A DNA stretch of 64,000 nt from the NCBI GenBank assembly GCA_021846515.1, contig JAJZWU010000007.1, positions 1 to 64,000 of the forward strand. The letters are read 5' to 3'. Below are positions 35,043 to 43,417 of this stretch, piece by piece (positions within the stretch are counted from its first letter, which is position 1; each line of letters starts with the position of its first letter). The stretch comes from Actinomycetes bacterium (GTDB lineage Bacteria > Actinomycetota > Acidimicrobiia > Acidimicrobiales > JAMCPL01). The translations under genes were made by a program, and so were the position numbers. Below the pieces are notes generated by a model that worked only from the letters and a program-made list of their open reading frames with translations, did not search any database and had not been told where the DNA came from.

Positions 35043-37358
35043 ATGGGCACCAAGGAAAATCATATGGCCAGTTCAATTGACAGCATGGGAACCAGCACCG
35101 GAAGTATAGACAGCCTGATAGCCGGAGCACAAGGCATCAGGAAATCTGCCTTTGGAAATATCGTAACCTACTCCCCAAAGGTATTTATACCGCTTACAAA
35201 TCTATGTAGAGATCGCTGTGGATACTGCACATTTTCACAACCACCAGCTCGCCTCTCTTCGCCTTACTTATCCACCGAAGAAGTATTGGACATTGCGCAA
35301 AAGGGTGTTGACGCCGGGTGCAGCGAAGCGCTCTTTACCCTTGGTCAGCTCCCAGAGAAGCGTTACACTGTTGCCGCCCAATGGCTCAAAGAGCATGGAT
35401 ACGATTCGACTATACACTATCTCGTAGAAATGTGCAGGACGGTCAGGGACAATACCGGGCTACTACCTCACGCAAATGCCGGAGCATTGACCCACGAGGA
35501 GCTGAACGCATTACGTCCGGTAACTGCCAGCCAGGGTATGATGCTGGAAAGTGTTGACCCCTCGTTACGCTGCCATCTGAACTCTCCGGATAAAGTGCCT
35601 GAAGTCAGGCTAAAGACTCTGGATGATGCGGGTAAATTGCATATACCATTCACTACGGGACTGCTCGTGGGTATAGGTGAAAACAGGCAATCTCGTATTG
35701 ACACCTTGGTAGAGATTGCCAAGTCACATAAACTATACGGCCATATACAGGAAGTAATTATCCAGGGATTTCTTCCCAAGCCGGGAACATCAATGCATAA
35801 TTATCCACCATGCCCTACTGAAGAGCTACTCTGGACGATCGCGGCCGCAAGACACATACTGTCACCTGACATACACTTACAATCCCCTCCAAACCTCACA
35901 GACGATTTAGCATCACTCCTGAATGCGGGTATCGATGATTGGGGGGGTATATCACCGGTGACACTGGATCATGTAAACCCGGAGCGCCCTTGGCCTGAGA
36001 TCGAGCTGATCAATAAAGTGACCAGCGACAACGGTTTTACTCTGGTACCCCGCCTTACTATATACCCGCAGTTCCTCTCTGATCCGCATCGCTGGCTCCA
36101 TCCCGACATGGTATTCCCCGTTATGAACATGCAGGATGCCAATGGATATGCACGTGAAGACAGATGGTGCTCAGGCTCGGATATCGAACCACCGCACTTA
36201 GCGGTCGATTCAGGACATACAAACAAACCAAACAACCTATCGACACGTACCAAAGTATCCGAAGTCATTGAGGGCATCACTGGAGGCCAAGAACCCGGAA
36301 TAGACGAACTGGTCACATTATTCGGCGCTCGCGGAAATGACTTCCATAATGTAATTGAGCTGGCAGACGAAATGCGTGCGCGTGTCAATGGTGAAACTGT
36401 TACCTTCGTAGCTAATCGCAATATAAACTACACCAATATATGCACCTTCAAGTGTCGTTTTTGTGCATTCTCCAAAGGACCTCTTTCGCTCAACTTACGG
36501 GGAAATCCATACCTGCTTGACTTCGACGAGATAAGCGCAAAAGTAGTCGAAGCCGTACAGGCAGGTGCAACTGAAGTATGCCTTCAGGGTGGCATACACC
36601 CCGACTTTGATGGAGAATATTACCTCTCTGTCCTGGACGCAATCCGTAAGGCTTCGTCCAATATACACATACACGCATTCAGCGCACTGGAAGTGCATGA
36701 AGGAGCAAGAAGGTTGGGAATAGAGCTGGAAGATTACTTGAGGATGCTGAAGGAAAAAGGACTGGCCAGCCTGCCCGGCACCGCGGCGGAAATCCTGTCA
36801 GACGATATCAGGGACATTCTCTGCCCCGACAAGATTAAAACAGAACGCTGGTTGGAGATCCATAGAGTAGCGCATAGCGTCGGGTTACGCTCTAACGTAA
36901 CCATCATGTTTGGTGCAGTAGAACAGCCTATTCATTGGGCAAAACACATAGTGCTAACCAGAGAATTGCAGAAACAAACCGGTGGGTTCACTGAATTCGT
37001 GCCCTTACCCTATGTACATATGGGAGCTCCACTCTACGTTCAGCGGCGATCAAGGCGTGGACCTACATTCAGGGAAGTGATGCTGATATACGCTGTCGGC
37101 CGTATCGCATATCATGGCTATATAGACAATATACAGACCAGCTGGGTAAAATTGGGGGTGGAGGGTGCGCGGCAAACTCTTGCCGCCGGAGCAAATGATC
37201 TTGGAGGGACGTTAATGGAGGAGAGCATATCACGTGCTGCAGGGGCAAACCACGGGCAATCTGTTAGCATCTCTGATCTGTACTCCATAGTACAACCCCT
37301 GGGTAGGACACTTTACCAACGCTCTACACTGTATAACCTGTTGAATCAGGCAGCGTAA
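35043..37358 (+). CDS. fbiC: 7,8-didemethyl-8-hydroxy-5-deazariboflavin (FO) synthase, fused CofG-CofH
   Basis: 771 residues. FbiC makes FO, the chromophore of coenzyme F420, from tyrosine and the riboflavin intermediate 5-amino-6-ribitylaminouracil. Two radical SAM domains are present: the N-terminal CofG half with Cys55, Cys59 and Cys62 (CRDRCGYC), and the C-terminal CofH half with Cys467, Cys471 and Cys474 (CTFKCRFC). The fused form is typical of actinobacteria. It directly follows the pentose phosphate genes by 9 nt. Its substrate comes from the RibD pathway encoded in this window. MASSIDSM at codon 8 is a possible alternative start. Confidence 0.97.
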   Translation: MGTKENHMASSIDSMGTSTGSIDSLIAGAQGIRKSAFGNIVTYSPKVFIPLTNLCRDRCGYCTFSQPPARLSSPYLSTEEVLDIAQKGVDAGCSEALFTLGQLPEKRYTVAAQWLKEHGYDSTIHYLVEMCRTVRDNTGLLPHANAGALTHEELNALRPVTASQGMMLESVDPSLRCHLNSPDKVPEVRLKTLDDAGKLHIPFTTGLLVGIGENRQSRIDTLVEIAKSHKLYGHIQEVIIQGFLPKPGTSMHNYPPCPTEELLWTIAAARHILSPDIHLQSPPNLTDDLASLLNAGIDDWGGISPVTLDHVNPERPWPEIELINKVTSDNGFTLVPRLTIYPQFLSDPHRWLHPDMVFPVMNMQDANGYAREDRWCSGSDIEPPHLAVDSGHTNKPNNLSTRTKVSEVIEGITGGQEPGIDELVTLFGARGNDFHNVIELADEMRARVNGETVTFVANRNINYTNICTFKCRFCAFSKGPLSLNLRGNPYLLDFDEISAKVVEAVQAGATEVCLQGGIHPDFDGEYYLSVLDAIRKASSNIHIHAFSALEVHEGARRLGIELEDYLRMLKEKGLASLPGTAAEILSDDIRDILCPDKIKTERWLEIHRVAHSVGLRSNVTIMFGAVEQPIHWAKHIVLTRELQKQTGGFTEFVPLPYVHMGAPLYVQRRSRRGPTFREVMLIYAVGRIAYHGYIDNIQTSWVKLGVEGARQTLAAGANDLGGTLMEESISRAAGANHGQSVSISDLYSIVQPLGRTLYQRSTLYNLLNQAA

Positions 37359-37401
37359 GGTTGAGAAACGCCAAAGAAGTATTCAACAGGCAGTCAAGCC
37401 A

Positions 37402-37407
37402 TATAAT
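37402..37407 (+). promoter_or_regulatory. -10 box just upstream of the LOG-family gene
   Basis: A perfect TATAAT ends 5 nt before the ATG at 37413 and there is no ribosome binding site. A matching -35 box was not obvious. This spacing would place the transcript start at or next to the start codon. Confidence 0.5.
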
Positions 37408-37412
37408 GCGCT

Positions 37413-38471
37413 ATGAGTAATGATAACTCCGTACAGAGGAATGACCCCATACAGACCAGGGAAGCAATGCGTAATAAATTCGAAAAACTACTTGAACTGC
37501 TCGATGATAGTTCCCGTATAGATCTTTACGATATAGCGATAGGATCGCTGCTGGAGCTTGCTGAGGACAATACCGACACACTGAACCTAAAGATAGCTGC
37601 CAGTGCCCTCAGGGAAATGGCACAGGCTTTTTCCATATTTCAACCCTACACGGGAATCAAGAAGGTCACCTTCTTTGGGTCCTCACGCATAAAAAACGAT
37701 GATGCACTCTACAATCAAACTAAAGAGCTTGCCAAAAGACTTGCCAAACTGGGATGGATGACCGTAACCGGTGCCGGTCCTGGAATTATGAGTGCTGCCA
37801 TTGAGGGGGCCGGCAGAGAAATGTCTCTCGGTGTCAATATACGACTACCTCACGAGCAATACGCGAATCCATTTATTGCCAATGATCCAAAGTTGGTAGA
37901 AATGCGCTATTTCTTCACCAGGAAACTCATGCTAATCAAAGAATCGGATGCCTACGTGGTACTCCCTGGAGGATTTGGCACCATGGATGAGTCGTTCGAG
38001 CTTTTTACTCTACTGCAAACCGGCAAAATGAATCCGGCTCCGGTAATCCTACTTGATGCTCCCGGAGGAACCTACTGGAATTCGTGGTACAACTTCCTTG
38101 GTACAGAGCTTATACCTCTCGAAATGATACATCGCAACGATACGGCCTTCTTTATGATTACCTCAAGCATAGACGCATCCATCAACGAGATAACGCATTT
38201 TTATTCCAATTATCATTCACTTAGATTCGTAGGTGACATCCTGGTTATTCGCCACCGGCACAAGCTATCACCAGAGCAACTTGATAGCCTGGTGGAGGAC
38301 TTTGCCGACATCACACTTGACGGCACAATCCGTAAGGCAACACCTCTTCCACCCGAACGCGCCGACAATGACAACCTCGACATGGAGCGTATAGCGCTTA
38401 AATTCGACAAAGCAAGCTACGGTAAACTGCGTATGATGATTGACCGGATCAATTCATTCCAGTCTCAGTAG
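37413..38471 (+). CDS. LOG-family (TIGR00730-like) Rossmann-fold protein
   Basis: 352 residues. The core from about residue 80 has VTFFGSSRI, TVTGAGPGIMSAAIEGA and the PGGFGTMDE motif at 185-193, the nucleotide-binding signature of the LOG / so-called lysine decarboxylase family. LOG proteins release free cytokinin bases from nucleotide forms, and some act as pyrimidine/purine nucleotide 5'-monophosphate nucleosidases. The 80-residue N-terminal helical part and 100-residue C-terminal part make it longer than plant LOG proteins. The substrate cannot be fixed from sequence. It is convergent with the next small gene. Confidence 0.88.
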   Translation: MSNDNSVQRNDPIQTREAMRNKFEKLLELLDDSSRIDLYDIAIGSLLELAEDNTDTLNLKIAASALREMAQAFSIFQPYTGIKKVTFFGSSRIKNDDALYNQTKELAKRLAKLGWMTVTGAGPGIMSAAIEGAGREMSLGVNIRLPHEQYANPFIANDPKLVEMRYFFTRKLMLIKESDAYVVLPGGFGTMDESFELFTLLQTGKMNPAPVILLDAPGGTYWNSWYNFLGTELIPLEMIHRNDTAFFMITSSIDASINEITHFYSNYHSLRFVGDILVIRHRHKLSPEQLDSLVEDFADITLDGTIRKATPLPPERADNDNLDMERIALKFDKASYGKLRMMIDRINSFQSQ

Positions 38472-38480
38472 CTATTTCAC

Positions 38481-38720
38481 TCAATCCAGACCATCTTCTA
38501 CTGTTACTATCAGGGATTCAAGGACGGACACCGCTTTTTCTACCGATCTTCTGGCTCGGGTAACGGCTTTTTCTTCTGTCATCAGCCTGCTGGAGAACTG
38601 TCCAGCTGCATCTCCAGAAGAGATCTGCTTGCTGGCCTCCAAGAGACATTCATAGGCATACTCAGACATCTCATCTGTAATAGACTGAAGTTTAGCGACA
38701 AGGTCTTCTATAGATGCCAT
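38481..38720 (-). CDS. Small helical hypothetical protein
   Basis: 79 residues, not recognised. It appears to be two amphipathic helices (EDLVAKLQSITDEMSEYAYE and a second one ending near VSVLESLIVTVED) joined by a short Ser/Gly stretch, with no signal peptide. On the minus strand a TAATAT hexamer ends 6 nt before the ATG, as with other likely leaderless genes here. It is convergent with the LOG gene, 9 nt away. The helical pattern and promoter position support it. Confidence 0.55.
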   Translation of the reverse strand: MASIEDLVAKLQSITDEMSEYAYECLLEASKQISSGDAAGQFSSRLMTEEKAVTRARRSVEKAVSVLESLIVTVEDGLD

Positions 38721-38832
38721 ACTGTCATATTATCACTGCAATGCATAGCAGATAGACGATAACCCGCCACAATTCACCCGGACAGAACTCCGACTATGGT
38801 CGTTTCTCTACCCCCGCATTAAGACCTTGGCT

Positions 38833-39579
38833 TTAGCCCTTCCATCCCCCGGATGAAGAACTCGCCGTCTTGCTGGGCGATGTAGAACCTGAGGTTGTAG
38901 AGCTACTGTATCCAGGTGTACTGCCCGCGCTGGTACTGGACCCATAACCCGACGAAGTGCTCCCCGTAGAACTACTGGAGCCATACCCCGACGAGCTTGT
39001 CGAAGTGGATGTCGAGCTGGACGATTTTACGACAAATGTACCTGATGGCGAAAGAGCATACCAGTGTGCAGTCGGGTGAGCGGATCCTACCGGGAATGCG
39101 AGTCCTTCGCCGTTTGTCTGCCCAGCAGCAGAATCACCACTGAACAGGTATAGCGGGTGACCATAGTAGGTCAGTTGCTTTGCACCATTCGGAAGCGTCA
39201 GTACGCCAAAGTGAGCACTCGATACCCCAGTGCCGACAGACGGTCTTGACGACCCAGACACCGGTGGCCATATACCAAGACATTTAGAAGTATCACACGG
39301 GCTGGAAGTAGCTGTTGCAGAACTCAGGGTATACAGTACCATGCCAGATCCGTTTACCAGCACAGTACCTATTGAGCTATGTGCGGTCTTGACAGCTACA
39401 CTGCTACTCACAGGCTTCGTCGGAGCAACCGTAGAACTGGATGTAGTAGGCGACGAATAACCCGTAGATGGTTTTGGTTTTGCCGGCGTAGATGAACTAC
39501 TCGAACATGCAGCAAGAGCAAGTGCACTACCGATGATCAATACTCCAAACTTGAAAAAATGCCTGTTACTTAATTTCAT
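38833..39579 (-). CDS. Secreted lipoprotein with PF03640-type repeats and Ser/Gly-rich tail
   Basis: 248 residues from the ATG at 39579, which has AAGGGAAC upstream; the frame to 39624 adds 15 unsuitable residues. A lipoprotein signal peptide ends in LALAAC, with the lipidated Cys near residue 24. The middle carries the domain often named secreted repeat of unknown function: GSGMVLYTLSSA, CDTSKCLGIWPPV and LTYYGHPLYLFSGD. The last 60 residues are a Ser/Thr/Gly/Tyr repeat (GYGSSSSTGS and variants). It is probably anchored outside the cell membrane. The function is unknown; the family is common in actinobacteria. Confidence 0.88.
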   Translation of the reverse strand: MKLSNRHFFKFGVLIIGSALALAACSSSSSTPAKPKPSTGYSSPTTSSSTVAPTKPVSSSVAVKTAHSSIGTVLVNGSGMVLYTLSSATATSSPCDTSKCLGIWPPVSGSSRPSVGTGVSSAHFGVLTLPNGAKQLTYYGHPLYLFSGDSAAGQTNGEGLAFPVGSAHPTAHWYALSPSGTFVVKSSSSTSTSTSSSGYGSSSSTGSTSSGYGSSTSAGSTPGYSSSTTSGSTSPSKTASSSSGGWKG

Positions 39580-39615
39580 TGTCCGTTCCCTTTCATGGTT
39601 AATTATGAACCTACC

Positions 39616-39629
39616 TATACACAAGTATA
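39616..39629. promoter_or_regulatory. Palindrome and -10-like element before the lipoprotein gene
   Basis: TATAC, a 4-nt spacer and GTATA form an inverted repeat about 40 nt upstream of the lipoprotein ATG on the minus strand. Read on that strand the same site contains TATACT, a good -10 box. A GntR-family regulator is encoded next door, and members of that family bind short AT-rich palindromes, so this may be its operator. That link is inference. Confidence 0.35.
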
Positions 39630-39761
39630 CAACAAATACAGCTACAGATGTGTGCGGTAATTACATTTATCCCAGTCTGTTTTCCAGCACCATCATCAGA
39701 TCAAGAAAAACTATCGTGATGGATACAGAGGGCATGCTTGCGGTAACAGTATAAAGGACAA

Positions 39762-40529
39762 CTATGGAATGGAAACCGTGAAAGGTACTCTCTGCGAGTG
39801 CGGCAACGGTATCGACGGCCACTCGACGACGAATTGGTAACGATCTCCACGCACAAGCGAGTGACGGAACTCTATAACCATTCCATCGGACCTGGTAATT
39901 CTCTCCAGAAAAAATGCAGCATCGCCAGGCGGTAGCTGCAATAATTCCGCGTCTTGTTGATCGGGCACAACCGGCCATATTCTTTCCATGCCTCCGTTAA
40001 GCACTACCCCGCACTCCCTGGCAAGATGATCGTAAAGAGATCCACTAGTCAAATCAGCATCAAGTAGGGGCGCCGCAGTATGCTCTGGCAGCCAAGAGCG
40101 ATCCAAAGCAATGGGCTCATCTCCAGCATAACGTTGTCTCTCTATGTAAATACATCTGCTGTCTGCACTGAGCTCCAGTGCCCATCCGGCAACACCACAC
40201 TCTCGCCTATCCAGTATTCGTACGATGCTACGCTCCTCAATCCCCTGATCGGCCAATGTAAAAGCCAAGCTATAAAAGCCCTTTAAGGGCTGTTCGAATC
40301 TGGGATGCACGACAAATGTTCCCTTACCCTGTTGCCTCTCAAGAAGCCCCTGTTGCTGAAGGCTGCGCAAAGCCTCTCTAACCGTATGCCTGCTAACTCC
40401 GTACTGATTGACGAGTTCCTCTTCGGTCGGAAACTTACTGGATATCTCGCCCTGATTGAGCTTGGCACGAAGTATTTCGGCTAATTGCGCCCAGAGTGGT
40501 ACCGGACTGGACTTATCCAGTGCAATCAT
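39762..40529 (-). CDS. GntR-family regulator, HutC subfamily
   Basis: 255 residues. The N-terminal winged helix has PLWAQLAEILRAKLNQGE, PTEEELVNQYGVSRHTVREALR and LERQQGKGTFV, typical of GntR proteins. The C-terminal UTRA ligand-binding domain starts near residue 85 and has ERQRYAGDEPIALDRSWLP and VIEFRHSLVRGDRYQF. The ligand is unknown; HutC-type members sense small metabolites such as sugars or amino acids. It is followed by the lipoprotein gene on the same strand after 182 nt and preceded by DUF1634. Confidence 0.93.
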   Translation of the reverse strand: MIALDKSSPVPLWAQLAEILRAKLNQGEISSKFPTEEELVNQYGVSRHTVREALRSLQQQGLLERQQGKGTFVVHPRFEQPLKGFYSLAFTLADQGIEERSIVRILDRRECGVAGWALELSADSRCIYIERQRYAGDEPIALDRSWLPEHTAAPLLDADLTSGSLYDHLARECGVVLNGGMERIWPVVPDQQDAELLQLPPGDAAFFLERITRSDGMVIEFRHSLVRGDRYQFVVEWPSIPLPHSQRVPFTVSIP

Positions 40530-40572
40530 GACAGTAAGTTGCCTATCATGCTCATACCAGATGAACGGTACA

Positions 40573-41037
40573 CTAACTCCCGGCCTTTCCGAGGAAGAAT
40601 GAACTCACCAGCACCAGTAGAACAAAAGTAGTAACCGCCACCATGATTGGATCCTCTTGGTATGCGAATGCAAAGATGGATACAGCTACACGCATCACCG
40701 GCGTCAGGATGAGCAGAGCCAATCCAAGTACTATAACTCCCCTACCCTCGCCCTTGGACAACGCGCGAAAAAGACCAGACAGGGTATCCGGAAACCGGTA
40801 GTGTGAATCTGCAAGGCTTTTGTAGGAAAAGTGAGAGAGGTATTCAGGATGGTGCAAGAACGATAAGACTAAACCTACAACTATTACTATGACGCTGACA
40901 ACGACACCTGTCCTGAGGACAATGCTTATCACTGTCTCTACCTTTCTAACTTTCTCATCTTGCCGGCGAGCATACTCATCTTGGGGAGCATCCTCATCCT
41001 GGTTACCTGGTTTATCCTGACGATCGGGACCTACCAT
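40573..41037 (-). CDS. DUF1634 membrane protein
   Basis: 154 residues. A charged cytoplasmic N-terminus of about 35 residues is followed by three hydrophobic segments (about 42-62, 98-118 and 126-148). The arrangement and the phrase IVLRTGVVVSVIVIVVG fit DUF1634. It begins 1 nt after the TauE-like gene stop on the minus strand. DUF1634 proteins are regularly found beside TauE/SafE transporters and are thought to be partners of unknown role. Confidence 0.82.
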   Translation of the reverse strand: MVGPDRQDKPGNQDEDAPQDEYARRQDEKVRKVETVISIVLRTGVVVSVIVIVVGLVLSFLHHPEYLSHFSYKSLADSHYRFPDTLSGLFRALSKGEGRGVIVLGLALLILTPVMRVAVSIFAFAYQEDPIMVAVTTFVLLVLVSSFFLGKAGS

Positions 41038-41038
41038 A

Positions 41039-41872
41039 TCAAATGCCTCGCTGGAACATTTCGAATGCTATAACCATTAGGACAACGACAAAAATCATCC
41101 TGATAGCTTTGCTCTCTATCTTTCCAAGCATAAGTGAACCAACTGTCGCACCGCCAAGAACGCCGGCGGCCACCGGTGCCGCTATGACCGGATCTATCTG
41201 CCCCCGTGCAAAATATACCCCGGCACTGGCAGCGGCGGTAACTCCAATCATAAAATTACTGGTTGCGGTGGATACCTTCATCGGAAGATGCATAGCGAGA
41301 TCCATAGCCGGCACCTTTAGTGCCCCAGAACCAATACCCAACAATGCACTCACCATGCCGGCTACATACATAAGAGCCAGTCCGGGCTTTGTCCCGGTTA
41401 CCTTGTATGATATCTCTCTCTGCTCTGCTTCATCATAGTAGGAACCATGAAGATTGAGGCGATTTGCAATCCTGTCAGTAGAGACCGCCAGCAGCCTATC
41501 CTGGTGGCGTTTTGCATACATGGCGACACCTGAATAAGCAAGCACAACACCGAAAAGTATAAATAGGAATCTGGCTGGCAGAATAGTAGTTAGAAAGGCT
41601 CCGGTAATGGCTCCAGTGGTAGTGGCTATCTCCAGAAACATTCCTGTACGCAAGTTGGTCATACGCTCTCTCACATACGCAGCTGCGGCTCCGCTCGATG
41701 TAGCTATGACTGAAACAATCGACGCCCCTATAGCAAGGCGAATATCTACGTGGAAGATCAGCGTTAGCACCGGTACCACCACGACTCCCCCACCCAACCC
41801 AATCAGCGAGCCAAGAACACCGGCCACAATGGAAATCAAGAACATTAAGATGACGAAGTCTAATGGGTTCAT
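41039..41872 (-). CDS. TauE/SafE-family (TSUP) anion transporter
   Basis: 277 residues from the ATG at 41872 (MNPLDFVILMFLISIVAG); an upstream TTG at 41974 would add 34 residues outside the family pattern. About 8 membrane segments are present. The first has the family motif GSLIGLGGGVVVVP, repeated in the second half as ALLGIGSGALKVPAMD. The family exports or imports sulfite, sulfoacetate and related sulfur anions; the substrate here is not known. DUF1634 follows immediately. Confidence 0.88.
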   Translation of the reverse strand: MNPLDFVILMFLISIVAGVLGSLIGLGGGVVVVPVLTLIFHVDIRLAIGASIVSVIATSSGAAAAYVRERMTNLRTGMFLEIATTTGAITGAFLTTILPARFLFILFGVVLAYSGVAMYAKRHQDRLLAVSTDRIANRLNLHGSYYDEAEQREISYKVTGTKPGLALMYVAGMVSALLGIGSGALKVPAMDLAMHLPMKVSTATSNFMIGVTAAASAGVYFARGQIDPVIAAPVAAGVLGGATVGSLMLGKIESKAIRMIFVVVLMVIAFEMFQRGI

Positions 41873-41979
41873 GATTATATCATACAGTATTGTACGGACA
41901 ACCGTGCAAATCCATATTAATAATATTAGCCTAAGATGCCATACATAGACCAAAGAAATCAGTATAATAAACAATAGCT

Positions 41980-42447
41980 ATGCCCCCTGGTCGCATAAAA
42001 CTACTTGCTATGTACCTTGCTGTTCCCATAATAATGGCCGCATGCACACCAGCAACTATGAGTGGATCATTATCACACAGGATGGAAGCGTGGAATAGCG
42101 GATCACTCCTGGAGGAGACTGTTAGCACGCTGACCACCGACAATCAGCACATTCACACACTCCAAGAAGGTCATGACCCCGCAGCGGTAAAGACTGCATG
42201 CGAGGCCATGGGCGTTGATGCCAGGCGGGCAAACAGCTATCTGCCCACTCCGGACCAGCAGATTACAAATGTGCTCAACGCTGCTTATACGGATGAATAC
42301 ACAGCATCTATAGAGTGCTACAAATATGCATCCCAACCGCCAACCAGCAAATTACTGACCAAATACAACCAGTTGGCTGCCCAAGCTGACAGTCAACTCA
42401 CACAAGCTACTAAGCTGTATAACCAGATCATGCACGGCCACAATTAA
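41980..42447 (+). CDS. Small lipoprotein, unknown
   Basis: 155 residues. A short basic start and hydrophobic segment end in the lipobox IMAAC, giving a Cys near residue 22. The mature part is mainly helical and polar (LLEETVSTLTTDNQHIHTL, QLAAQADSQLTQATKLY) with three further Cys or His-rich spots. I recognise no family. It is divergent from the TauE gene and convergent with menH. The clear lipobox and intact frame support it. Confidence 0.68.
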   Translation: MPPGRIKLLAMYLAVPIIMAACTPATMSGSLSHRMEAWNSGSLLEETVSTLTTDNQHIHTLQEGHDPAAVKTACEAMGVDARRANSYLPTPDQQITNVLNAAYTDEYTASIECYKYASQPPTSKLLTKYNQLAAQADSQLTQATKLYNQIMHGHN

Positions 42448-42469
42448 TTAAAGACCTAGCGGCAAATAT

Positions 42470-43399
42470 TTAATGCCCGAGCAGGTTGGCTATCAGCAAT
42501 GATGCCAATTTGGGACGCTCCGCATAACAGGCATGTCCTGCCGACTGGACAAGTGATACCGTCGCATTTGCGCCGATCAACCGTGCCATGCGTAACGCGT
42601 AATATGAATATCTCCCATCCAGCATTCCAGCGATGCAGTGAACGGGCATTGCCAGCTCATGCAACCTGCCCCAAAGAGAATCACATGCGCCCGCACCACA
42701 CAACCGTAAACTAGAGGATAAACCGGCTGGAGTGTTTGTCATACGCTCCGCTATCATCCTGGACTGTGCTGGAAGTGTGGAAAAAAGAGGCTGTTCTGTC
42801 CATCTTTCCAAAAACGTAGCAAGATCGGGTCTTCCCTCCTCAAGCGATATGGCCAGCGCATCGTCTGAAGATTTTCGAGCAATCCTCGCATCTTCATCCT
42901 CTATGCCGGCACTTCCTGATACAAGAATCAGAGCTTCAATCAGCTCTGGGGAAGATAGTGCCAAATAAAGGCAGATGCGGGCACCCATTGAATATCCTAT
43001 ATATACCCCACGGCCAAAGGTCTTACCAAGTGACCCAGCTGTCTCCCATGGCCCGGTTTGTACTGACGATGATAGACCATGGCCCGGCAGGTCTACACCA
43101 TAGATAGAGGAGGACAGACGATGAAGTGCTAAGCGTGACGTGATGACAGCTTCGGACGACTCGAGTTCTGTCTTCAAGCCAACAGGAACATATCCATAAG
43201 GATCATTATCCGATGGGAATACTTTGGAAATGGGCTCCAATGCAGAGTCCAGTTCCTCTGCAAAGGGGATCATGCACTTTGCATTTTGAGTGAATCCATG
43301 TACCAGGAGTATCTTCAATATGCTGACTACACTACCACTGGCTGATTTGGCAGAAAAATATTTACCTGTATGGTAATTTGCACCAGGGTTTCTTGGCAC
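42470..43399 (-). CDS. menH: Alpha/beta hydrolase, probable MenH (SHCHC synthase)
   Basis: Up to 309 residues. ILLVHGFTQN is the oxyanion strand, YGVDLPGHG the second family motif, and GYSMGARICLYLAL the nucleophile elbow in the form typical of MenH. The His of the triad is in QSAGHACYAERP. MenH removes pyruvate from SEPHCHC in menaquinone synthesis, and its position beside menD supports that role. The GTG at 43399 adds 27 residues before the fold; a TTG at 43318 (KILLVHGF) may be the true start and would leave a 99-nt promoter region shared with menD. Confidence 0.8.
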   Translation of the reverse strand: MPRNPGANYHTGKYFSAKSASGSVVSILKILLVHGFTQNAKCMIPFAEELDSALEPISKVFPSDNDPYGYVPVGLKTELESSEAVITSRLALHRLSSSIYGVDLPGHGLSSSVQTGPWETAGSLGKTFGRGVYIGYSMGARICLYLALSSPELIEALILVSGSAGIEDEDARIARKSSDDALAISLEEGRPDLATFLERWTEQPLFSTLPAQSRMIAERMTNTPAGLSSSLRLCGAGACDSLWGRLHELAMPVHCIAGMLDGRYSYYALRMARLIGANATVSLVQSAGHACYAERPKLASLLIANLLGH

Positions 43400-43417
43400 T
43401 ACACTTGGTTAATGATA

